Source of the DNA: Annulohypoxylon bovei var. microspora
Lineage: Eukaryota; Ascomycota; Sordariomycetes; Xylariales; Hypoxylaceae
Direction of reading: 5' to 3'
Length of the DNA stretch: 64,000 nt
NCBI GenBank assembly: GCA_022836615.1
Contig: MU405222.1
Location: 62,001-126,000 of the forward strand
A model generated the notes under the pieces. It was not told the DNA's origin, made no database searches, and saw nothing but the letters and a program-made list of their open reading frames with translations. The position numbers and the translations under genes are program-made. Positions 54,546 to 64,000 of the stretch are shown in pieces (position 1 is the stretch's first letter; every line of letters starts with the position of its first letter).

Positions 54546-57500
54546 AAAGCCGCGAGCCTTTGTGAATTTCCGCGATGCTCTCCCGTGAGACCTAGTTTCA
54601 ACGTTGATAAGGGGAGGGGCGGTGAAAGAAATCTTATATCTTTCTAGGTCCTAAAGAAGCATCGAGATAGCCGGTATAATCTATTCAATTTAGATGCCTT
54701 TGATATAACCTCACACCAATTGTCAGGTTCGAGGCATGTGGGTGAGTTTAGTATTCATTATGTACCCGTTCGCTTCTTCGACTTCTCCCTCCTAGTCAAA
54801 GGCATAGATAATGGGCTTAGAGTAGCTGCTTGGCTATTTAGATACCTAAACCTTGGAATTCTTAACGCGATCATTTGATAGATACCTAGGTAGTTATATT
54901 CAAAGAACTACTTATTGATAGATTTCAGCAAATCTATATATCTTGCCGTTATCAAGACTCGATCATTTCAACTGTCGTCGATTAGTGTTGCATTGGCCTG
55001 GACGCGAAGGATTCGTCCAACTTTTGTGGTATTCTAAGTGGATTCTAGAAGAACATGAGGCTCTGGAAAATCCCAAAATTTGATCGACCTGCTTCTTTCT
55101 ATGGCTTCGATGCAGGATATGGTTAGGTACCTTTATCTCACTGCCTTATATAACTTTAATCATTGTGACTTTCTATTGTAGCGATATTGAAATGAACGTG
55201 CGGTGCCCGATGCGGCCCTTATACTGCTTTCGTAAAGGGAGCAAAGACTTCGTGCATACGCTTTGACATTGGAGACGTTGAAATATATGTAGGGCCTACC
55301 TGCTTGGCGGTTGGACGTCGAAGACATCCGATTGCTTCCCCGGATCCCACGTTAGACTATGACCCCGAAAGAGGGGCCACTTGATTTCGGAACTATTCGA
55401 ATGCTAATGTAGCAAGGATGCACCTTATCGTCGGTAAGGGGCTTGCAGGAACTTTCTCTTTGGTACATAATATCTCCTTAGACAAGCTTCTGCACAGGGT
55501 TTCTAGACATCGGTGTAAGAAAGGTGACAGGTAATTTACCCTCCCGAATATGTCTTTCCTTGGAAGATCTCGGGACGATGAGGCAGCGTGGATCAGGTAA
55601 ATCCCTAGACCAAACGAGACCTCAATCCCCTCGATACGTACTCTACTAAAAATCAGTCGACAACCTTAGTTTCAAGAAGTAACCGGTTTTGCAATTTTAA
55701 AAATTTGAACGCTACTCCAGCAGCGTTGCGATGGCATGGTGCATGAGACAGGAGAAATTGTTGCACAACAGTTCGGTAATGCATTGTGAAGGGTAAGTGC
55801 CGACGTTTGTTGATACTCCGGTTGGCTGCGCCCATTGAAAATATTTACCCGTAAGAGATTAGGTGGGTGTCATTATGGAACGAGTGATTGATTGAACTAG
55901 AACATTTTGTTCCGTTATCAAACTCCCAAGTGACCAACAGTAGATAGCCAACCAACACTCTTCTGCTTCCAAGCGCATAGGTACGACCGGGATATCATGA
56001 TGAGCTAAGTTATCGATTCAGCGCGAGTCGAGGCGCAGCCAGCCTGGTGAAGCTCGGTGGCCCGCAGAGAAAACACGGAGAAGCCTTCGTTGGAGAGACG
56101 GTAGCTCCGGGAAGTATGTAAGCTGATGGGCTTCAAGCAGCTGGAAGCGGTGTAACGCTTTCCCCCTCAATGGCTGAGTGAGTTATCCGTGGAGAGAAGT
56201 GATTTAGGTAGATCAGTTAATAAGTTTGATCTGATCTGATCTGAAATACTCCAGATTGGTAAAGTGTGGTGTGAAGACTATATAACTTCAAAGCTTGATT
56301 AGACGAAAGAAGCTGACAAGTCTGTTGTGTCTGCGTAACTGTGAGATGGGACAAATAACCGTCATGATTCGGATTCGGGAGTGGAAATCATGAATAACAG
56401 TGTACCGTGTACCTCTGTAAGCAGCTGCAGGGTATAGAGAATTGGCAGAGAACTATTCGAACGCCACATGGAGATTTCGGGATTTTCGACAACGTGGTTG
56501 ACGGGATTGGCACGGATCTTTTGATGCTGATAAAGCTTCACGACATTTTAGCATTTTAAGCACTTTTAGTACCCGTTTTCTAATAAGCACGTGCCGCATT
56601 ACTTAACGTTTATGTATTTTGGGAATGGAGGAAGGATTGATCATTGATGAACTGAATCCACTTGCATCTATCATAATTGACATTTCTAGCTTACTTGCAT
56701 GTACTATGTACGGTGCAACATGTAGGTATGCTTAGCGTATTAGCTTCGCTAACAACAGCCTTTTTCTTACCAGATGCATTTTTTTAAACCTTTTCATGGC
56801 CTTTTCATCTCACCTTATTACATATTTGCGTCAGCATTTTTCATTACTCCACATCCTATTTCTTACCATATCACTTATCACCCTTTCACTACTCCAATGA
56901 ACAGCTTTAGAATCCGTTACCACTGCGGCTGTTCTGCATTGTCACAGCGATCGCGACATGACCTTCTAAATGAGAAAGGGTTCGTGACGACAGTATGTTT
57001 GAAACGCACTCGTCCGTCTAGCGTTTCTCCAGTCAAATGTCTTACTTGGGTTACACGTCCAAAGTACAGCTTATCATCAGCTTCCAATGGCAGACCGATT
57101 TATTCAGTACCTAGTAGCTGTTTGAATTACTACCTACATTTGTACGCCATATATCAATGTGGCTTGCCTGGCCCACGCGGGATCTTTACCAATTCAGCCA
57201 GTATGCCTACCTATCTACCTAGGTACCTAACAACTTAGTACTATGATCTGACTCTAGTGAGCCATGGTTGATGACGGATGACGAGAGGCAACTATCAACA
57301 ATAGCCTCATCGGTTCCTTCACGCCTGTCGCTTGTCACTTGATGTGCCAACCATGCCTGCCAAGCTGGGGTAACAAGTGGACTAAGAGGCTAAGGGCTTT
57401 GATGCGTTTCGGCTATTATCCACAAGCTCTGGGGTTTGCCAAGCTACCCCGAAGCTGAAGCCAAGTTGGGGCAAGTTCGAGCTAAACACTTAAACCTACC

Positions 57501-58350
57501 TATGCCACATCCATGGGTACTGTGTGATACAAGCTCCACGGGTCTAGTAGTCAACAGAGAGAGTCTAGATGGAATATCATCTCTCGATGACCCTACACAC
57601 AGGCCAAAGCATAAGCCCCCTGGCTTCTTACATGCTTGCATGTATGGATATTTCTCTAGCGGGCGTCCATCCCTGTTCATCATGTCCGTGCTGGCACAAA
57701 ACTATTCTCACTCCGCATATTGTCATTTGATTGGCCTCGATACTCTAGTCACCCTTTCACAAGCCGTTACCGTTTTGTTCTAGTCAGCTCGAGTCGAGCA
57801 CCAAGCCCCTGGCAATGGACGAACACACAGGGCTCCTCGACAGCGTGGTATCCTAGCCAGTAGCTGGGAGCTGCATATCTAGTATCATATCCACCCCGAA
57901 AAACAAAGCGCACTATGAGTATGTATATGCGTGTGGATGATTAAATTATAAGATTCTCCTGGGACCCGGTCGTTGATGTCGCGCAGCACAAGTGGACCTT
58001 TCGGGACTTGGTCGTGATCGATGAATTATAATTCAACAAGCTGGCTCACCTCTCTTTTCGACATCTAGAGACTTGTGTTTTGTAGCAATACCTTCCACGT
58101 GGATGATGTCAACCCCTTAGTCTACCGTATCGATCCTTGGTTAATGACTCGAACATTGCTCATACTAACCATACGCTTTTCGTCATTCGATCGAATTTTC
58201 CACACAACATTACTTCGATAATCTACATATGTAGACCCATCTGAGCGGCGTTATTTAAGTGCCACATTTAAGTTGCGGTACCTGTCAACTAGACGATTCG
58301 TTCATTATCCCGATTACATTTTACTTTCCTTTGGTTTTGGAATACGTACC

Positions 58351-58360
58351 TACCTAGGTA
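58351..58360. repeat. Dispersed palindrome TACCTAGGTA next to the GPCR start
   Basis: Exact copy ending 9 bp before the ATG at 58370, so it lies in the 5' leader or the proximal promoter of the receptor gene. Confidence 0.9.
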
Positions 58361-58369
58361 CTTTAAGAG

Positions 58370-59816
58370 ATGGCGGGCAGCGAGTTATCAGAGGAAGTGC
58401 TCAACGCCATCAGCGTTATTGAGCGAGTAGGCTCCGTCTTCTCGATGTTAGGATGCCTTTTCGTCATCCTCACATTTACCTTCTCGAAGGCATTTCACAA
58501 GCCTATTAACCGACTGGTCTTCTACGCCTCATTCGGTAACCTAATGACAAACATTGGGTCGTTATTATCAAGAAAATATGTGTTCGAAATCGATACATTT
58601 GGATGTCAGTTCCAAGCATTCCTCATTCAGATGTAAGCATTGCCCATATTATCAACAAGTCGTCTTCTATTTTTACTAAACTAGTCAAGGTTCCTCCCTG
58701 CCGATGCCTTATGGACTTTGGCAATGGCGTTCAACGTATACTTGACCTTCTACCACAAATTTGACGCCGCTAGACTCCGAAAAATGGAAATTTATTATCT
58801 CTTACTGTGTTATGGTATTCCATTTGTCCCCGCACTTACCTATGTCTTCGTGAGGACTGAAAAATCCGGGAGGATGTATGGAAACGCTACTTTATGGTGT
58901 TGGGTTAGCTCGGAGTTTGATATCTTCCGAATCGCTACTTTCTACGGGCCGGTCTGGTAAGAGTCTAGGAATGTGTTTCTTGAGTCTGTTGATGCTGACT
59001 TTGTCTAGGGTCGTTATCTTGCTTACCATGTTCATCTACATTCGCACAGGCGGAGAAATATACAGAAAGCGGAAACAACTACGTCAATTTGGAGCCAGCA
59101 GCAGTGCTCACGACCCCGAGGCGATAACCATGGACGACCCTTACTCAGTAAAGACGACCGAGGTAACGGTTACGAGCGAGTCCGCTCAAGAGAACGGAAA
59201 TGGAATCGACCTTGCCCCGCTCGGTCGATTCGATGCAAAGCCTAAGCCGGCATACTCGGTAACGATCTCATCTGATAACAAAAGGGGCAGCCAATCACAA
59301 CCAGGGAGTAGCCCGCGCCCTACCCCGAGAAACGTACCACCAACCCCATTAACGGCTCGGGCACAAGCAAAATCTCAAAAGCGAAGGGCGAATTTCGAGG
59401 CCAATAACGCCGCGTGGTCCTACAGCAAGTGTGCCCTCCTTTTTTTCACGGCACTCCTTGTCACTTGGATTCCGTCCTCGGCCAACCGCGTGTACAGTCT
59501 CGTCAATACGAATCAAGTAGAGGCATCCCTAGAGATCATGAGTGCGATCGTATTACCGCTCCAGGGCTTCTGGAACATGTTGATCTACATAGCGACCAGT
59601 TGGGAAGCAGTGAAAATCACATACACAGATGTTACGAGCTGGTTCAACGGTCACCATCCCGAGCCGAACCGGTACCCTAGCGACTATCATGATAAGCATA
59701 ATTTCGCTTTCAGGCTCTCGAGTCGGAGTCCGCGAAGGGACCTCGAAAGCGAAAGTATGACGGAGCTAGCTAACAATGGCAGGACGTCTAATTCTGTCCA
59801 TGACCCTAAAGGATAG
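58370..59816 (+). CDS. cAMP-receptor-like (CRL) G-protein-coupled receptor
   Basis: Model: join(58370..58632, 58690..58956, 59009..59816), 445 aa. Seven hydrophobic helices can be placed: VFSMLGCLFVILTFTF, LVFYASFGNLMTNIGSLL, LPADALWTLAMAFNVYLTFY, IYYLLLCYGIPFVPALTYVF, FYGPVWVVILLTMFIYI, CALLFFTALLVTWIPSSANR and AIVLPLQGFWNMLIYIATSW. The sequence pattern is that of fungal receptors related to Dictyostelium cAMP receptors: PINRLVFY after helix 1, a Cys after helix 2, LPADALWTLAMA in helix 3 and LQGFWNMLIY in helix 7. The third intracellular loop is long (about 120 residues) and Ser/Pro-rich, and the tail is about 65 residues; both could be phosphorylated. Introns are 57 and 52 bp with GTAAGC and GTAAGA donors and restore the frame exactly. 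The ligand is unknown; fungal members are orphan or nutrient/surface sensors acting through G proteins. Confidence 0.92.
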
Positions 59817-62800
59817 ACGTTATGAGGATATTAAAAATTGGATCATGACTTGTATTTTTTGGGTGGTTTATTTCACTTCTTGAGCATATTTTGAAAGATA
59901 CCTTTCGGCTTTACTAGAATCTTATTCGCCATATACCCAGTCGCCATTGGATTATATTGGTTGGCGTACCGAATGATATATTCATTGAACAACATTTATT
60001 TCTTACATCTTAATGATTCGATGCGATCGTGCTTGATTGTTTGCCTACTTGGCTAAACTGGCCAAGATAATATACAGTTCTTTCGAAGGGATTGACAAAA
60101 TTAGTCGGCCCTTCCGCCGCCCCTCAATACTAACTATCCGAAACGCAGACATGTTAATCTGATCTTTCCAATTACAGAACCGAGTCACATACATACAACA
60201 CATACATGTGAAATTCCGCCAGGTTGGTAGCCATTCGGATATTATTACCGTCCCAACTCCACTTCAGCACATATATCTCCAGAGCCGAAACGGGCCGCAG
60301 TGACTCGGAGTGCACATAGAGTATTCGGGCTTTGAATTTACCACACATGCCGATTCCCCTTACTTGATGCAGGTGAATAAGAGAAGAGGGCGCGTCAAAA
60401 GGGGAAGTTGGCTAAGATGAAAATAATCTAGGGTCGACAATAGCGCAGTGATCCGGGGTGCATTCTACTAACCTCAGCTTGTCTAGTACATTTTTTTCAT
60501 TGCGTAGCCGTCTTCCTAGGTCTTACATCGCTATCATGCACCCGGCAAGGCTAAGGAAGTTTTGCGCTCGAGTCCGGTTAGGTCAGGCACGAAGCGATCG
60601 AGGCTGTTCTTGACGTTGCAGTAGGATGCGGATCCCCACGCGACGCATCTCCCAAGCATACGGGACTTTGAATCCAAGGAGCAGATCAACCCTGAGCAAT
60701 TGGAATATGGGAGGCTATAATATAATAGACAGAGGTGGGCTAGAGTAGGGCCACCATGTATGCTATGTACAATTACGTCTATAAGGCTATATTATAGCGT
60801 TCAAATGTTACCTCGTTCGCTCGTTCTATATGTATGGGGCATTTAGACAATTACGTAGTTCAAGTTGGAGAGGGGGTTAAGATCGAGTTAGATTGGCAAC
60901 ACTATTGGCGTTCGATATTGTTAAATTATTGCCGTCTATCCGCTACACAAGCTAAGACTGACGCTGCTGCATACTAGTTAGTTGATCTCACATATTATGT
61001 ACATTTTAGCACGATTTGTTTCTACATAGTATAAAACCGGTGAGATAAGAATCACTCGATGAAAGTGTCTAGCAAGTTTCGAAGGCCACGGCAGTTACAC
61101 CCGACGCCCTACCTTACGAAGACGACGTATGTAAAATACGACGTTCGCAAGCTGGTGAAATCAATTCTGTTGGGTCTCGACCTCAAGTTTTCCCAGTTTC
61201 ATCATCCCGGGGTGGCAACCAATCATATGTCGTGGATGTAGGTTATCTGGCTCGAATAGGTAAGCGTCCTTTTGCCGGGGGTCGTCCCCGTTCCTGATCT
61301 AAGACCACTAAGCAGCGGAAGTGGCTGAGCTGCTAAGCATTTAAGATCTGTCCCCGTCCTATGGTTCTGCTCGTAAATCTGCAAGCACGTCAGATATCGG
61401 CTAATCAGCAAAGTGGCGGAAAAAAGAAAGAAGCAAAATATCCCGCGTGCGAAGCAGCACACATTACCTAGTACATACGTATTAGATAATAAGACGGGGG
61501 AGGTCTTTAAAAGGGCAACACATAGCAATAAATTTCCCAGGGCATTGGAAAAAGGCTTGCGCCGTCGCGTTGCAGCAGCTTGGACCATGGCCCCGGGTCT
61601 CACGAAAAATTGGGCATCGCAAAATTCGACATGCCGCAATTAACCCTGCCGTCTATTTCCCCGTATGGAGAAATGATCGTAGCGCTCGGTCCCCCAATCT
61701 TGCAAGCTCTCGACCTTGGCACGTCCGCATAAGAAGAAACCGGGGAACTAATGGCAAATGTTGCCGAACCAAGATACTTTTCTGCCGTCATGTACATACA
61801 TACATGCAGTAGGAACCTGACCGGCGAAGACACGGTGAAGGTCTATCTGCGTATGTATCTGCCGTCTGCTCTGGTTCTTGCTTCGCATGTACATATGTAA
61901 TTATCAACAAGGGGCCCCTTGAAGTCGATCATCAAAGACCCGTAGGATCATATCGGGGATCATCGTCGTGTTCTAGCCCTAGTATTGAAGAGAGCAAGAG
62001 CTAGGAGAGCAAGAGCTAGGAGAGCAAGAGCTAGGAGAGCTAAGATTTCTAAGCCTTTGAAGAAGCTTTCCGAGACAACGGCAGCCAACGTTTGGCAACG
62101 GCTTCGAGAAACTTTGGTACGCCATTAAACGGCCTCCCGTCTCCCCCGTGGCGCAGCTAGCGCGCCGTCCACGGTACTTCGTAGGTAGTCTAATGTAATA
62201 ACGGCAAGGAGAGACAAGACCAATCACGAAAAAGAAAAAAAAAAAGCTTACTTGCCCACAAGTGCCTTCAACCTCCGAATAAAGATTATCAATCGCCTTA
62301 TAAGGCTATGGCTCCGGGGGGGACGCCCATGCTTTTCTAACGCCATGGCGTTTGTCTGTGCGGTAACGAGATTGGGCATTGTTTCTGTACTGTGTAGATC
62401 TTTATCTGTCGAATGATAGGTCAGAGGCATTGATATTTGTCGCGGCATGTCGGCATGTATGTACATACCTACATACTATTATACATGTGAGAATATTGAA
62501 AAAAAAAAGCAAACAACGCTTTCCGCCGGAAGCTGATACGCGGCCGGGCACTAGAGGTAGACGACGGAAATCTGTGAGGTACCTAGCGTCTGCGACACTA
62601 CGACGAAGGCCCGAATTAGAAACACCACGGCAAACGCCGCAAGAATACTCGGGGGCATGGTAAGAGAAGAAGCATAAAAAGCGAAACTATGGTTCGTGGC
62701 TCGATCATGATAGGCAACTATATCAGTTAAGCTTTCTGCTAGATATTTTCGGCAGTGCAGGTAGTATTGCTAGATCGCCATACATACACAATAGCTTCTC

Positions 62801-63756
62801 GCGATGGTGGAGGACAAAATGAGGCGATCTGCATTGAACCGCACTCGCAAGCCTTCATTAAAGATCCGCTATGCATTGTCCCTAGAACCTCGATATGTTG
62901 GCTGTTGGTAGGTACTTACCTGCACGTGAACAACGCGTACGACGGTCCCTACATATATGTAATGATCAACCAAACCCCTCATAGCTCCGGAGACGACTGC
63001 AGTCGAGATCTCTATCGAGTCCCCAGTCTCCAAACCTCGGTGGCTGGCTAGTGGTTCGGTGGGCGACTGCATATCCTTCAAACGTAGGCACAGCGGGTAA
63101 AATGCACACACCCATGTTTGCTATCTTCCAGATAACGTCGTTGCATGAGGTCGCCCCCTGCTTCCACGATACGAAGTTATGACGGCAGAGTTACTAGATA
63201 AGCTATTGAAATAAGCAAGATCTACAACGCCGGCATCTGCACCCCGTAAGAGCTTATTAATGAAAGGACCCGGTCAAGCTACCTTACCCACTAATTGAAT
63301 TAGCATGAAATAGGGGTATGATTTTGTACGAATACGGGTTGGCCTTTTCTCGACCACAAGTTCACGGAAGTCGAAATGATACCACCACTAAATATAGCAG
63401 GAGCTCAGCTGAAATAGCAACTGCGAAATGATTGTCAAGCCGATGTAAGTAGGACTTGTATTCGGGTATCTTTCAACAAGCTAATAGACTTCGACAACAA
63501 AAAGTATAGCTCGAATAGTGCCAGAGAGCGTAGCGATTTTGCGTATGAGATACCTCTAAGACGTCCGGTGAATTCGGCGGGGTATAGAACGAAGGAAGCA
63601 TCGTTAAGGAATATAATGATTTGTCCCAGAGCGCCTGCGCCGTAAGCTGGTGCAAGTTGACGCTTTTTCCGGTATTTGAATGAACCATTTCCCAAAAAAT
63701 TGGTGACTTCTTACTCCATGTCGACTTAGAGTTTTGGTTGGAAAGTAATAGACGAC
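59817..63756. other. Gene-poor right flank
   Basis: No supportable gene. A 15-bp tandem repeat (three exact copies plus a partial one) lies at 61991-62042, and scattered CATA/TATG repeats occur near 60190 and 61795. Frames of 60 to 138 codons on both strands lack domains or splice support. The minus-strand frame at 63695-63435 has a hydrophobic stretch but no recognised family. Confidence 0.55.
61991..62042 (+). repeat. 15-bp tandem repeat, three and a half copies
   Basis: AGAGCAAGAGCTAGG occurs at 61991, 62006 and 62021 without mismatch, followed by a partial copy. Confidence 0.95.
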
Positions 63757-64000
63757 CTAAGGTGCCTCTCTCTTGTTCTTGACTGCCACGATGTGAGAAT
63801 ACTGCCAGTAAGTCCCCCTTTCAACACATTCTTGAACTATATCCTCCTCTTCCCACCACCACCGATCTGCATGAACGAATTTCCCCCAGATCTCTTGCCA
63901 CAGCATTCTAGCAATAAGACATCGAAGTTCGCTTTCCACAGATGTTGTATTCTTCGTATCCTCTGTCGCCATAGCACATTCGTGTATAGCACGCACGGAG
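63757..64000 (-). CDS. Possible C-terminal exon of a gene running off the right edge
   Basis: A minus-strand frame is open from the window edge to a TAG at 63757-63759 and reads as about 80 codons of protein-like sequence (ECAMATEDTKNTTSVESELR, then MLWQEIWGKFVHADRWWWEE). It has an internal ATG at 63972, so it could instead be a complete small protein of 71 aa. No family recognised. The Trp-rich, mixed-charge composition looks more like real protein than the surrounding chance frames, but there is no other support. Confidence 0.3.
   Translation of the reverse strand, partial: SVRAIHECAMATEDTKNTTSVESELRCLIARMLWQEIWGKFVHADRWWWEEEDIVQECVERGTYWQYSHIVAVKNKREAP

Larger units (their letters stand above)
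53979..58369. other. Intergenic region, no supportable gene
   Basis: No gene recognised in about 4.4 kb. Notable elements are a 28-bp perfect palindrome at 54518-54545, a GATCT repeat at about 56228-56243 and exact TACCTAGGTA copies at 54883, 57216 and 58351. Frames at 56774-57238 and 57436-57783 on the plus strand end without domain or splice support. The last part is the promoter and leader of the GPCR gene. Confidence 0.6.

Overview
The window reads as nuclear DNA of a filamentous ascomycete, most likely a Pezizomycotina fungus of the Sordariomycetes. The evidence is short spliceosomal introns (about 50 to 130 bp, with GTAAGT/GTACGT donors and CTAAC/CTGAC branch sites), clear fungal orthologues (HRD1, fibrillarin, ribosomal protein uL22) and long gene-poor intergenic DNA. 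The intergenic DNA is full of TACC/TATG microsatellites and a recurring TACCTAGGTA palindrome. Species and order cannot be fixed from the sequence alone.

Layout. 1-6.1 kb: no supportable gene. 6.1-8.1 kb: two decayed fragments in head-to-head orientation, an NLR-type alpha/beta-hydrolase domain on the minus strand and ankyrin repeats on the plus strand. 9.0-11.7 kb: HRD1, the ER-membrane E3 ubiquitin ligase. 12.8-13.3 kb: a three-exon gene for a 76-aa secreted protein with six cysteines. 13.3-17.6 kb: gene-poor, partly AT-rich. 17.6-18.4 kb: an acidic fungal protein (minus). 18.4-27.1 kb: gene-poor, with unrecognised decayed coding stretches. 27.2-28.9 kb: a disordered, charged protein. 32.0-33.3 kb: a single-pass membrane protein of unusually GC-rich sequence. 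34.8-36.6 kb: a seven-exon DUF6590 gene (minus). 39.1-41.2 kb: a 721-aa coiled-coil protein. 45.5-48.2 kb: an F-box protein. 49.4-50.3 kb: ribosomal protein L17/uL22 (minus). 50.8-52.0 kb: NOP1/fibrillarin (plus), divergent from L17. 52.6-54.0 kb: an Asn/Pro/Gly-rich protein (minus). 58.4-59.8 kb: a cAMP-receptor-like seven-helix GPCR. 59.8-64 kb: gene-poor, with a possible partial reading frame at the right edge.

How the genes relate. L17 and fibrillarin both serve ribosome production and share a 482-bp divergent promoter, so co-regulation is plausible. The other genes look like unrelated single loci separated by repeat-rich DNA. HRD1 lies about 1.1 kb upstream of the small secreted protein gene. 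All splice models were built by eye from reading-frame continuity, splice signals and family similarity; no transcript data were available.
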